NCBI GenBank assembly: GCA_008360955.1
Contig: LUCM01000206.1
Span: 1 to 64,000 of the forward strand
Direction of reading: 5' to 3'
DNA length: 64,000 bases
DNA from: Fasciolopsis buskii
Taxonomy: Eukaryota; Platyhelminthes; Trematoda; Plagiorchiida; Fasciolidae
The notes under the pieces are model-generated. The model had not been told where the DNA came from. It saw only the letters and a program-made list of their open reading frames with translations, and searched no databases. A program made the position numbers and the translations under genes. Of this stretch, positions 39,095 through 52,249 are shown in pieces. Positions within the stretch are counted from its first letter, which is position 1. The number at the start of each line of letters is the position of its first letter.

Positions 39095-39345
39095 TTAACG
39101 AGACAGGTACCGTATCTCTCTTCGATGCCATCATCTGGACAAACTTCACTCGATAATTACGAATAACCTGGTGGAGGGGGAAAAACTGGTGATGGATGCA
39201 CTGGCAATGTGCGTGTGCGTTCCATTTGGAAAGTCTAATTTCGAACCTTGGTTCGATTGTGGTTGTGGATCACTGATGCGCTCTAGTGGGTTTGAAACAG
39301 GAGTCCGATGTCGCCCGAGTGTAAGATGAATGTTGTAGTCCGAGT
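39095..39345 (+). repeat. Dispersed repeat family 2 (SINE-like, plus)
   Basis: Homologous to 38375-38525 (inverted) and to 62938-63200 (direct). Shared words are AACGAGACAGGTA, GATGGATGCACTGGCA, TTTCGAACC and CACTGATG. It is the longest view of the family in this window. Confidence 0.6.
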
Positions 39346-39349
39346 GGCA

Positions 39350-41260
39350 GCCATTCAAGCATGGTAAAATCTATCTCACAATTTGCCCAGAGGAAACTGT
39401 GCGATGTAGATGAGAAACAATTTCAAATGCTGGCTCTACGGAACGTGAATATTTATTATGCGACTGCTGAGTCCCCGAGTTCGGTGGGGAAATTTCCCTT
39501 GTCCGTCACATTTCGGGCTGGATGTGATAACAACAACTGGCTGTGTGGATGTGTGGAGTTCGGATAACTCGGTGTATTGAGCGGATGGAATAACAGGACC
39601 TGCTAACAAATAAGTTGATGCGTAACGACGGGCGTTTTGTTGGACTTAATTTGATCTGCAAATTCAAAGCGTGCATCACCATCCTCTCCAGGTGTTGCTA
39701 ACTGGAAAAGGCAAAAGGATTTATGAAACCTAACTGACTATTTTGCTACCTGAACTTGGGGAAATCACACGAAATCGTTAAAGCGGAATAGAATGAAAGC
39801 CTTATTGAGTAAATTTTTTGTTACTGCCTGGCTAGAGCAAAACGTGTGCAATTTTTTCTATTTGTAAGAAAACACCTTGTAGCGTCTCGGCAATAGCCTG
39901 GTTGCAAAGGGACTACCGAAAATTAGTTTCCAGATTGACACTTAAGTGATTCCCTTTGATATTACTTCGACGTATACGTCGTGGAACGAAAGTAGAAAAC
40001 GGATTAAGGTGAATATACTCAATACATTCCTTATTTTCAAGATTTAAAACGGACGATGAAGAGTAACGGGACTACGTCATAAGTATGGGTTTTGTATGAT
40101 ACGAGTATTGACTAGTTTGAAATGGGTATATGAATAGTAGTGTTGTCAGTTGCCTGAACAAACGAACACTAAAGCAAGTTGTAGGGTAGTGACAGATTAT
40201 CATCTTGCAGCGCACTGGAGCTGTCAACTTGCTGGCGCTGTTGACTTCCGAGAAAAAAATAATCACTGATCCGTTCAGCAAGATTTTTGGGAGAATAAGG
40301 TTCTTAGAAATTTCCAAGTAAGGGAGAACAACCTACCGAGTAAGAATTTGGTGAATAATAATAAAGTTTTGTACACAAATTTACTTTGTTGTTTAAAGGG
40401 TTGCAGGTAAAAGGAACTAAGAAACTGGATTCAGTGTACAGCTTTCTTGCCTTTTAACTTACTTATTGAAACCATCTGAGGTGCTTGATGGCGTTTTGAA
40501 ATCGTAAGCGCCATCAGTGTCAAACAAATAGAGATAAAAGTGCTTGAACTGAAAAGTCCTGATAGTGGTACCTGGTTTCTATCATGTTGTAGAAACAAAG
40601 TGATCATTGGATAACATGTCGAAAACGTGGTTTGAAACGTCAAATTAGTGAGCCTAAGTTGAAGGACAGGAAAGGTGTTGAAAATTACCCCGATTGATTT
40701 TTTGGTGAAAAAACACGTCCCGGAGAAAAATGGCGCTGCCGAAAGGTGGCATGTTTTGGACAAGGAGCAGAAACACGTTCAGAATATCGGTTGGTGATAG
40801 GTCTAATCGGTATCAGATGGTGATTCCTGCTGCCTAAAAGAAAAATGCCCGAAACAAAGCTTGATGAATAGGCGATGATTACATGATTTGATGTGCAGGG
40901 CTTCGAAATACGATCTTGGGCATAGTCTGTAAGATTAAGGCAGAAAGAAGTGTATAAAGAACACAGTTAAAATCACAATAACTGTGCAAACGGTAAGTGG
41001 AAAAATCCTTGTAAGTTGAACTTATTACAGCGGTTTGCAAAAAAAGCCTAGCATCAACGCAACAACATATAAATGGAATTATACAGAATGTTGGTTGCAG
41101 GAGGAAATGATAATTATCAAAGACAAATCGAGTGTTTTCGTGTTTACACGGTACACATTTTGCGATTTTTCGGTTGCTTTTGGTGTTTACCTAAGGGGGT
41201 GAGTTCCACAGAAAAGCCATGCAGCACTCTCCCCACTGACTTTGGTTATGAGCCAAATTT
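39350..41260. other. No recognisable feature
   Basis: Short frames only, including a 110-codon minus frame at 40431-40763 and a 68-codon plus frame at 39361-39567. None resembles a known family and no splice structure links them. Confidence 0.5.
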
Positions 41261-41269
41261 TAAACTTCC

Positions 41270-41930
41270 CTAAACAACAATAGTTCCCATCTTTCAGGCC
41301 CCAACGAGGACGGCGCGATGTGCCGACCGAGGTTAAAACAGGTACTAATTTCATACCTCTGCGCCAAATCATAGCGTGACAAACACGTCGCTTCGTCCAG
41401 CCTTTCCCAACATGTGCGAAGGGAGTACGAAAATGGGCAAGCATACGCAATACTTGTCGATCCCACTGAAGACAATATGAAGCATTGACCTCATTCAGAG
41501 GATGAACTGTCTACATTCAACACGTGAAGACGTTCCTCGTCATTGCTTAACCGATGTCCTCACCAAACAAGAGCAATGCTTTAGTGACGTCGGTGGTCGA
41601 GCACAGAAAGTCGTGGGCATTCTCGACGCGGTTAGGCCAGATCTCTCAATCATATAGCAGAATACTACGAACTGTGGCATTGTACATCCTTCCTTGGAGG
41701 GAAAGCCGGACGTCATTGGGGCGCCACAAGTGTTTTAAGTTCGTGAAATTCGCTCTGGCCTTTGCGATTCGTGAGTAGACTTCCACTCCAACAACTCCTC
41801 CAAGTGTGATCCGTTTCCCATAGTACTTGAAGCTGCTGACTGCCTTTATCGGATCACCACAAATGGTAATTGCATGCAGTGTTGAAGAAGTACCTTGCAT
41901 TCTGAAGGTCCGAGGCGCACACCATGTCTA
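41270..41930 (-). mobile_element. LINE C-terminal fragment (minus, second family)
   Basis: The minus frame 41646-41900 reads ITICGDPIKAVSSFKYYG, KARANFTNLKHLWR, GRMYNATVRSILLYD. It continues in other frames with QVLRMLAHFRTP, KGWTKRRVCHAMIWRRGMK and TSVGTSRRPRWG. This is the same region as in copies 1-4, but of a different family (VYNATVRS instead of VYCAAVRS). Decayed. Confidence 0.8.
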
Positions 41931-41934
41931 GGTA

Positions 41935-43325
41935 CCTCAATCGCCAATGTCATTTTACAATAATGTCCGTCCTCTCATTGGAGCTGCCAGTATAAAATTA
42001 TTTCGATAGTATTGTTCTCGATTATGAACTCCGCAAGAATGCATTCGGTGTTGGGTTAACGGTGCTCACACGGATGCACTTCAAATTGATAACAGAATGG
42101 TTTCTGCACAAATTTTGACTAGGTTAATGTTCCCATCAGATTAACCTGCTCTACCACTGTCTCCATCTATTATTTTTCATTGTTCCCTCATATTACGTGA
42201 ACGGGAAAAAGTTATCCAGGTAGATGTTCATGCCATTTGCACCGATGTTGCGTTTCTATTTCAAGCGTAGGATGGAAGCTGATTCAACTCTATAAGAGTT
42301 CGTATTACTATTTGTGATTTGCTACGCGCTGTTAGCTTATTATTTGTGGTATCGTCGAAAGATGAACAGCTTGCACGTCTCGCGTTCGAGTGTTATCGTC
42401 TAACGGGATAGACGGATAATCTAATACCTGATGAAAAGTCTACCTCAAGGTGTTCGGAATGCGATAACCAGGTGAAACAAAATGAAAATTAACTGCTAGT
42501 CTGTTCTGTGACGAATCCACGTGCGGCTCACATGAAACACAGTGGCAAATCTTTGGTGTCAAAACTGAGTTGATCAGATGGTGCCTGACTAGAACATCAA
42601 GAAGTTCAAATCTCGTCAGACAATGTATTAATCAGAATTCACCATTTTGTCCCTAAATGCAAATGTCATTTCGAGATACACCCGAACACGGTACTGCGTG
42701 ATCTCGATTCCTTGGTGTAGTTTGGAGGGTGTCAGATTTTTTGTCGGGTCCGACCATTATACATACTGGCTTCACTCAGGTCCAATCACCTAGTGTCAAT
42801 CACATTTCACCATGTACCAGAGTGGATACAATTTGCGAAAAATTTCGTCAGTCAATAAGTGGTACGGAAAACCGATCTTGCACACATAGATGGGTTAAAC
42901 TGAATCAGTATCCATCTTTTATTACGTGTACTACACATGGGTATGTCTGCTAGCCTTTTGTTCACTTCACGTCATCGTGTGAACGAGGGCATTGGATTTT
43001 CAAGGCTTCCTATCAGCGCGATTTCCGACCATCGTTCAAGACAAACATGCGAAAATGAACATTTTGAAGAAGCAGAAACAATGGACAGTAGAAATCCATC
43101 CAGTGTACTCAGATGAAAGTTAACATGTAACTTATTTCTCGTCGTCCTGAAATTACCATGAAAACATGGAGACACTGATTTGAAAAAAATGGTCTCCAAC
43201 TGGGTTTTGGAGGAATCATATTAGAATTTGGCGATCAGTTTGAAGGAAATGAAATAATCTTTGTTTTTTGCTTTCTTTATTTATGTCATAATAATGTGCA
43301 TCATTTTATGGAAGCGGACCGCAAT
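41935..43325. other. No recognisable feature
   Basis: Only short unrelated frames. No repeat was recognised. Confidence 0.5.
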
Positions 43326-43329
43326 TAAC

Positions 43330-43432
43330 AGACGGCTGTCAACTGGGGAAGTTGATAGGTGAAGGATTCGAATCAGTAGCCTTCACGTCAGAAGGTCGCG
43401 ATCTTACCCAATTCACCACCGCAGACCGCATG
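43330..43432 (-). mobile_element. tRNA-derived SINE head (minus)
   Basis: Minus strand: GCGGTGGTGAATTGGGTAAG (A-box side) and GATTCGAATCC (B box, about 43363-43373). The start resembles the 51541 and 53230 heads (GGTGG...). Body truncated. Confidence 0.6.
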
Positions 43433-45185
43433 AAATGCCCCCCAGAGTGAGCTTGAACTACCACCCGAATACGCTAACCTATTGCGCCGAGTAGGCGATA
43501 TGTGAATCCCATTAGACGGAATATACTCATCAGTTTTCCAACAAAATAAAGACTATATCAAAATGTCTGGATTTCGGTGTATGATTGGCTATCGGCGATC
43601 TAATTTCAGGTTTCCAGTTTTCGATGAACGAACACATACAAATCCATTGTTCTGATGGACGCAGAGGTCATCAACAAAGGAAATTTGCGCACTGGAAGCT
43701 TATTGCTAAATGATGGTGCACCGTAGAATGAAAGCTGAATCTTGTGCTACCTCAATGGTGAATAATCAATAAGGATAACTGGGCATGCCGTCAGATATTC
43801 TCCACGTTTTCGCCGCTTTCTACCTCACTGAGAGTGTTCAGAATATTCTAAATGCATACAAAACCTATACCATTTAGCATAAACGCCCAACACGCCATCA
43901 GGAAACCATGGAAACACTGTACGACTGTTTCCTCCTTGGTATGAATCATACGTATCGCCCTCCCTCTAAGTGGATGCAAACACGGGACGAACAACACTGT
44001 GCTAAGGCTTTAGCTCTTAAATCAACCTGACAAGTTCGCAATAGATTATTGAGAACCAAAACTATATTATATGAGGTCACTGATCATCAGTGGATTTTCC
44101 GGGATGCAAACTTTTGCCCACCGGATAATAGGCCGCTGGGAGACAAGCCGCTTCGTTGTAGGGTGCGAACATATCAAAAACGATCACCTATAGCTATATC
44201 GCATAATGTTATTGTTCAATGAACCACTGCGAGCCTGCGTAGTGGGTTAAATAAAACATTTGACGCACAGTTGTTCGTCCCGTATTAGTTTTCCAAACCG
44301 AGACAGATAGGTACACACATCTGATAGTTCCTAACGAGGATGAAACACGTGTGCAACACATTCTTAACTTATGAACGGGAGTTCAGGGCAGATACTTCCT
44401 GGTAATTTCTTGGGAAAAGGCAGTTGAAAAACCCTGTTTTTAAGAATCGCATTTTATGAGCATCGGGAAACTTTTGATTTGTAAAATGATCAGATCCAAG
44501 TCTTTCGGAAGTTTGAACTACCAGGAAGTGTAGATAAGGAATTGCATTGAAGATATTCGAAAGAAATACTGGATCAATTTTCACCCCATTGTATTTGATT
44601 GCGATTGGAAGAAATGGTAACTTGAATCGAATCACTAAGATTCTATCTGACTTTCGTGAGCTTTCTCCTATCTTTCGTACCTCTGATTTGGAAATTCAGA
44701 TGTGGCATTAGTTGGGACAAAAATGTTGGTATGCTGTTTCCTCCCCTGAGATTGCCAAATAGTCTTCAGAGGGTTCCGATAGGTAGTAGATTTACGGTGA
44801 ACGAAAGTAAACCCTTGCGGTGAATGCCGAATGCAAAACCTGGCGATTGATGACGCGATAGATAAAACAGGTACGGTGAAACTGTCACGAAGTACAGCAC
44901 AAATGAAGGTGAGGAGCGATGCGAAGGAATGTTAGTAATAGTAGATTTGTAATGTTGAAAATTTTGGCATTTTGTCGATTCAACAGATTTTATGTGTGGG
45001 TTTTTGGGACACCATGACAAAATTTGATTTACTTTAAAATACAAGATATTTGTTGCGAACCGTTTTGTGTTTACCAAATGTGATGCTTATTTCAATGGAA
45101 GCGCGCGCCGTTTGATGATGTTACCCTCTCTCAAGCCGTTCCGAACAACGATCATTTTCAAATTTTTTCCAACAACCTGTCTTCT
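43433..45185. other. No gene seen; weak partial copies of the 45431 palindrome family
   Basis: Segments near 43905-43960 (GAAACCATGGAAACACTGTA) and 44322-44350 (TTCCTAACGAGGATGAAAC) resemble half-arms of the palindrome at 45431-45621. Two minus frames of 88 and 103 codons (44369-44635, 44766-45077) are unrecognised. Confidence 0.45.
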
Positions 45186-45189
45186 ACTT

Positions 45190-45425
45190 ACGATTTTCCT
45201 GCAAGAGCTGGTTTAATTCTTAACACATCTAATTGTTTCGAATGTTTGTTCTCTCTCTCCCTCGGTCAATCTACCCATCCGAAACGTCTTCCAATATTTG
45301 GGAGTTACTATTGATAAAAATCTAAAGTGGGTTTCTCACATTTCTGTCTGTGCAAAGAACCTCCAACAGTTGCCGTTTGAAATCAGGAAGCTTCGGCACT
45401 GCAAAATGAAGCAAAGTAACATATC
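45190..45425 (+). mobile_element. LINE fragment, end of RT domain (different clade)
   Basis: The frame reads FQYLGVTIDKNLKWVSHI then IRKLRHC. YLGV.ID..L.W..H is the standard motif right after the reverse transcriptase palm in CR1/Jockey/RTE LINEs, here with words unlike copies 1-4. The preceding 60 bases (AGLILNTSNCFEC, frame-shifted) supply the upstream motif. Truncated by the palindrome at 45431. Confidence 0.75.
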
Positions 45426-45430
45426 CCAAA

Positions 45431-45621
45431 TTTCATGAAATAATTCACCATGTGATATAATCGCTCAACTCACCATAAAGAAACCATGGAAGCACTGTAC
45501 AGCTGTTTCATTCTTGTTAGGATGATGATTCCTAACTAGGATGAAACAGCTGTACAGTGCTTCCATGTTTTCTTTATGGTGAGTTGAGCGATGATATCAC
45601 ATGGTAAATTATTTCATGAAA
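45431..45621. repeat. Near-perfect palindrome, 92-bp arms, 7-base loop
   Basis: The left arm 45431-45522 and right arm 45530-45621 are reverse complements with 5 mismatches counted by eye. Arm words include CGCTCAACTCACCATAAAGA and GGAAGCACTGTACAGCTGTT. Single-arm versions occur at 61470-61560 and, more diverged, near 43905 and 44322. Confidence 0.92.
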
Positions 45622-45624
45622 ACA

Positions 45625-46900
45625 TTCAATCTCCTACTGCTAATATATCTCAATTTGTATACTAATGTGTTTTTCCAATCCCCTTTACTGTTCTCCTGTT
45701 ATCTTTTCAGATTTATCTATTATCCGTGTGTCCTCCGTACCACTAACTGAATTGCCTCCAAATCCATGTGAACTACACTTATCAACATACGAGGAATTTG
45801 CTGACGAAATTCTTTCAGATCCAATGCATCTCCTGCACAACGATCTCTCAAAGAGATTTTTTCTATTTTGTTTTTACCCTTACACATTTTGCAATTTTAA
45901 CTAACCCTGTTTCTCTGAAAGCAACATTAGCGACTGTGGGCCCCCGTTGAAATCCGTGAATGAGCTGTTCTTCGATGCACACATTCAAATGGATTTTCCG
46001 TCGCCGGTTTTTTTCACCGATCGCTACATCCAACCAACTAGGCTACGGTTTTCATGTTAACCATGGTGAAACGCAATAACTATATTACGGATGAAAAATG
46101 CACGAAATATTCATTAATTTGACCAGAGTGACTGATATGTAAGACACCAAAAACTCGTACGATCTCGTTCGCTAAGCAGACTTAACAAACTCACTTCTTA
46201 AGCTCTCGCTAGGTATCGCTTATCAACATAATGAGCCCTATACTCTATGGTTGTTTCGATTTTGTCCTATTGGCACTGTGAGCTCATTTGTGAGTGTTTT
46301 GGACAATCCTATCACATTTGGAGAATAAAGATCGCAGATATAGCCCATGCTGAGAACCAAGCAAAATGCATACAATACCCTGCCCCTCGCCATGTGCGAA
46401 TGGGCTATACATACACGCAGGTACAACTGCCATGAGTCTCAATTCGGCTGTCTGAACACGGTTTGACAACAGATAATCGAATCTTGCTCTTTGAGTGTGT
46501 AATCGATGAGTGTACGGCGTCATAAGAAGTGCAAGAATTGATGAGAACAAAATCATGTGTTCAAAATGCAACACATTTAGTGTTACCTACGTTTACTGAG
46601 CTCAAAAGAGGTTATAGTTAGGGAAGCTACATGTACCTTATAATATCTAGGAAGAGACTAGCAAACATTTGTTCTGATGCAAACACACTGACCCATTGGA
46701 TGAGTTTTCCAGAGAAGCTAGACCATGGCTCGTTTGTTGCAACTTTTTCTGCTACCTCTCGGTTGAATTAACCTATAAGAAACTGGAGTAAATGGTACAA
46801 TAATTTCGTTAAAAGAAAACTCCAACGGACCGTCAATACTGCGCCAGTTATGTGGTCGCAGCAGCAAATCATTTCTGGCATATGCATTTGCTGATGCAGT
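45625..46900. other. Possible orphan exon at 45711-45880, otherwise nothing recognised
   Basis: See the finding on 45711-45880. The remainder has only short unrecognised frames. Confidence 0.35.
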
Positions 46901-49900
46901 CTGCTTTTAGAAGGTTGGATTAACACTTGTTCTTGGGTTGTTGCGCTCGGTGGTTTGGTCGTGCGATGCACCGGAAACACGTCTCACATTGTTTCGGACG
47001 AAATCTGATTTGCAAATTTGAAGTTCCAGCCCGTAAGCATATTGGACAAAGTTGTGGAAATGTGATAAATGTGCCAAGTTTCTTGATAGCAAATACTTGG
47101 GCATCACAAAATTTGCGGTAGAAAAGTCGAGTGCCGCGTTGACTGGTCGAAGTAAGGAACACCTAAAACACTAGACGTGACGGACTGAATTAGGCCAGGG
47201 CGATAGACTTTTCGCATCTAGTTTGTCGACGGCCGTTTCACCTATGCCAACAGCAACAATAATAAGAATGGGGTTCTTCTTGTTTTCACATGTGCGACTG
47301 ATATACAGAGAGTTCTGGGACTAAGACAATCAATGAGAAGTTAGATGTAGTGTGTGCTTGTTACAGTAGACTGTTTGGACACGGTCTTCATATTGAGGGT
47401 GAGTGTTGTACTATTTCAGTTGTTCAGTGTATTTGTGAATCACTTATCTAACCATATCTGTCAGGTTTAGATATATTCACACCCTCTTCGAGACTTTCTT
47501 TGCTGCATTTTACGAATAAAGCTCAGTGGAAAAATTCCTGTTTGCAACTTACAGTCGAGAGTTTTCGTTTGCCTAAAGATGATGATAAAATAACACTTGT
47601 CATTGTAAGAATCCAATTTGATTTTACTTAGTGATACTCGAAACTAATGTTTCGTTTACTTGTAATTCAAATTCAGACTGTTTGTTTCTAGTTTGTTTGC
47701 TTGTTGGATGGTTAAAAAAATGAAATCGATAGCCTTATTCTTTTGCTGTTTTATTGTAGCACTCGTATGGAAAATGTATGAAGGATGGGGTGCTCAAGCC
47801 GCTGACAATTAATGAGGCTGATTTATTTTGCTATCTCTGTCTGTACGTGTTTGTCTGTATTTACAAAGCGAAAGCGTCTGTGCTGGTTAGTCCCAATTAG
47901 GCTGCAAGATTAATGTGATTAGCAATACTGACGGTCGCCGAGAGAACAAACAAACGCGGCACGTGATTCAATTCGTTCGTTTGATTTAGTTCCCACGATT
48001 CACAAACTCATAATTGAGAGGATAGATTTCGACCGGAACAATGACTGAAAAATGGCGGATGAAAAAGTGAAACTGTGCTACTAGCTGAACTTATAACAAA
48101 ACGGAATTCGGTTAGCTGAGATGCTCAGGTTCGTCAACTTGACGGTAGGTAATTAGTGTTTCTCGTGCAATTTAGTGTGTGAATTGACTTCTTTCTACAC
48201 CAGATTTGTCAAAATTAGTACTCAAACATAAAGCACAGTTAAACGAAATTTAGTAAGGTGATAGCCTAATCTACCTCTGAAGCACTTATCTATCAAGTAA
48301 TGACACGTTATTTCTTCGTATTCGTTAATATATTGTGAAATCTTTTGGCCAGCGTCTGAGATGAACATATGAAATTGCTGCGCAGCAACTATAGTCATCT
48401 TTATGCGCAACACAAATGGATGAGTGATGAGAATATTTGAGTTAAAGTTTGTAGTTTCAACCCACAGTTGTTTTCATTCCGGGTGTTATCTAGCTGCTGA
48501 TTTGGTGTAATTTTTAGAGGATTTAACACTTTACATGGGTTCAGATCATTTCTGAAAACTATAAAAACTAGATGAAGCTGTCCTGTCCAAAAATTTTAGG
48601 AATCTTCACTTTTAACCTTTTTAACCAATGCAGTAATTGCAAAGTAGTTGATGAAATCAGAGATTTCTCAGTTCCCCTAGGCTCAGTTGGACTGTAGGCG
48701 CAAGATATCAAGGGTACAAATTGGAGTCCTGTGTTGATTAGCTTACTGAGAGTGATATACTGGCTCTATGTCTAAAAATCAAATAAGCATATGACAACCT
48801 CGGTTTTCGAAGAAAAGGAAATCTTTACTGTTAGAAATATAGGCTTTAACGGTAGTAGATGTTGAACCGTCACATCTGTTACCTTGGTCAAAGGACAACA
48901 CAGCTGCGGCATCGCTCGGATTATGTTAGTCGATAAACCGGGCAGTAAAACCGTGTGGTAAGATTGATTAATAAAGAAGGGACGATTTAACCAACGAAAT
49001 AATGAATCAGTGAACGTTGATCCCATGAAACCATTACAAGTGGCTTGTTCCACTTCGGGATTCTCATTGGAATTAGTGAAAGCTGGTTTCACAAGTCGGA
49101 AATTGAACGCATCAGCGGTGTAAGGGGCAACATTAGAAAGATGATCATTCTTTCTTTGGTTTGCTTTACGAAGCATGAAATATGATCTTATGAGCGATTA
49201 TGCTCTTTCCCGTTGGCTGATACGTGAGTCGGCTCGCAGTCATAGCTAGTTTTACTTTGGTTTGACGGGTTTCATTGTTCACACTTGACTGAGTTCATTT
49301 GTGTTAGGTTACCATTTGCGTACTGAATGCGTGGTGCTCATGGTTCAAAGTCAGACATCGAGAATGCCATTTGCACTGGAAACGTTTGTATGTTCCAGTC
49401 TGCCGGATTAAGAAATAGAATAGGATGAAGCTGTTTGGGAATTTCAATCTACAGTTTCCATGATCAGTGCAATTCTCTTTGCTTGGGCTCGACAACCGGG
49501 AGTCGGTTATCGAACAGGTAACGGGAATTTTCCGACTTGTAACACGAGGGGCTTGACTTCCGGAATAATTGTAATAGTTTTAAGATTGGCGCTGGATTAT
49601 TGGATCGGATTTTACTAACCAAATTAAAACCGGAAACTCTGCAGGCTTTTTCAATAGTTTTAGTTTGGAAGAAATTCAGAACTCCGAGTCGAACAAAGTT
49701 ACTGTCTGGTGAGGTTTCAATCAATAAACAGTGCATTTAATGAGCAAACCAAGAATGAGGATGACCACTGCTGCCAGAAATAGCCCGCCGAGTTAGTGCG
49801 AAAATAAATGTGGAATTCGCTGAGGAAGTTTAGCGAACCAGTTGCCACTGCATCAAGTTGGTTTGCTGTCGAGATAATCAAAAAAACAGATTAGATTATA

Positions 49901-51540
49901 CATATTCGTTGTTCATTGATTTTTCACGAAATGGACTTGTCCATTCTGCAGAGAACTGGATATAAAATTCGACGGCTTCGGGCTGAACGACTTCGGGAAA
50001 CTCACTTGGCGTGGAGGTGTTTATTGTTCATGCAACCTTAACAGAATACAAATTTTCAGATTTGCGCTTCTAGGAATCAAAGTGAAATAATTAACGTAAG
50101 AGACAAAAAATTATTAGACATGTACATAGAAATCAGGTTATATTCGAGAACCGTGGTCCCGTGCATTGAGGCGAATCCAATGAGAGACGCTTGATGTTGT
50201 ACGACAACATAATTTCGGCGTGGCAAGGTAATACCAGAACTGGTTATTAGTTTCCTTTCAGATAGCGGTTACTAGACGGAAAAGTTACCAGACATAATAT
50301 TGCGCTCAAGGACAGAGTTCGAAATTGTGTGACGAAACTTCACGAAACAATTTTATCTAATAAGAAACACCAGATTCAGTTCTCTTCGTAACTGGTATCG
50401 AACAATAAAGACCTAAGGTTTTTTGGATGTTCTCATCATGTTTTTCAAAGAAATCAAAAGAAAAGAATGGGACACTTGCTTCGAATTGGATTCATCAAGC
50501 AACGGTCGATACTAACTCCCGGCCACGATCACTCGTTCCCACTAACTTTGGTGAGAAAAGCAAAGTTGAACAGACAGAAAACATTCATTTATTAGTCAAA
50601 ATGATATATTTTATATCAGATGCATTGACGCTTGACCAGATTAATGGATATACTGAATCAACATCCACTCCACTTACATTAAAAATTGCCAGTTTCAAGT
50701 GTTTCCTACTCTCACCCTTCCGGATCATTTAGATGAAGGTTGTTCAACTGTTCGGAAGCCTGTTTGTTCGAACTTAAATGTCCGGATATTTAAACCATTC
50801 TTTATTAATATTTTGATTTTTGAAATGCATTTGTGTTAGTTGGTGCACGTGCCTGATCCGGGACAATGCCAAGTGAGGGTCTGCATTAGAAAACGAGATC
50901 AAACTTATCGAGAATGTTGTGCGAAATACCACCAGGGCAGCTCGAGTTTGTCCTATACCTACATAAGTGAAACGTATGAAATAAATAAATAGACTAAAGG
51001 AACAATCAGCCCCACTCCCATGTCGTGTAACTAACTGATTTGTAGTAAGTAATGTGCATGTATAAAACCAATGTATACAGGTCAAATGTTGTAAGATGCA
51101 CGGAAGAGGTCGACAGTATGAGCAAGAAATAGGAAAGTGGTCCAACCAGTGCAAACGGCTCAGCGCACAGACATCACCTCGACTGTTCTCCATCGGTGAG
51201 CCACTGATCGTTTTCATGCACGTCATGCTTTGGATGTGACCATGTTCCTGCGTATCCGGATTTCTAAAGATGAGCAAACGTCTGACTATGAAGGACCGTA
51301 AGACAAGCTTCGAATTCAAGACGCACACTTTAAACCGGTAGGAAAAATTGGATGATTTTAATGTAACAGCAAAGATAAGTGTTTTCCAACAAATGCAGCC
51401 ATAATAAATATTGAGAAAAGTAGTGTTGTCAGTAAGTGCAGTGGCGCTTAATCTGAAAACCTAGAACAAATTTTTTTCGATGACATGATCCATGCAGAAG
51501 TGCAATTGAAGTGGCAAGCACCATAGCCACTAGGATCTAG
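46901..51540. other. No gene or repeat firmly recognised
   Basis: AT-rich stretch with several unrecognised frames on the minus strand: 80 codons at 46920-47162 with CxxC pairs, 134 codons at 48772-49176, 90 at 49464-49736 and 184 at 50774-51328. None shows a family motif I can name, and no splice-linked pattern was seen. Confidence 0.4.
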
Positions 51541-51712
51541 TAAACTAGAGAAGGGGAACCGAGAATCGTGATTCTGAAACTCGGAATGACATGAAACCAT
51601 ATAAGGTCTCAATAGGTCTCAGACAACGAGATGCTATCAACCAAGGATATGGCGTTTGAACCTCTGACCATTTTGGTGATGGACGCTTAATCAACTTGAT
51701 CACCACCGGTCT
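51541..51712 (-). mobile_element. tRNA-derived SINE (minus)
   Basis: Minus strand: GGTGGTGATCAAGTTGATTA (A-box side), GTCAGAGGTTCAAACGCC (B-box side), then TTGAGACCTTATATGGTTTC, matching the body of the 35565-35802 SINE (GACCTTATGTGGTT). Diverged copy. Confidence 0.7.
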
Positions 51713-52249
51713 TGGAGGGCACTTCGGACCATTTTCTGCACAACATTGACTTAATGTTCTTGCTATCCGAGGATTAAGTCTGAAATATTCTGATTTTACA
51801 TTAGAATAATAAAACTGGGATCTAAACACCTTCGTCCACAAGGAAACCGATGATTTAAATCAACATTGAACTGGATTATGTGAACCGATCAGTTGACTAC
51901 CTTGATGTTAAAATGTAATCACCGACAATGCATATAAAACTTTTTCTGTATAGCTCCACCTTTGTGTTAGCAAGTCACAAATATTACCACACTGTCTAGA
52001 ACCATGAGGCACAAATACCAACACTGTGATTCATGGCTAAACCATACAGTGATGTCCCCAAAGTATAAACAACATTTTCTATCCGTTAACAGCTGCCATC
52101 CAAACTCGTGAATATCGTCAAAAGGGTCATGATCCTTGGTATTCCAATCATGATTTTATAAGTCATCCAACTATAATATCAGTCCAATAAGCACACCCGA
52201 ATTGAATTTCGTTCTCGCCGAGGATCATTTGATTTCTAGACAAAACAAC

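Noticed and set aside
48772..49176. 134-codon minus frame as a gag or host protein
   Set aside because: No motif or partner domain was found, so I leave it unnamed.
39350..51540. A second host gene made from the many short frames in this region
   Set aside because: No frames share a recognisable family, consistent strand or compatible splice phases.
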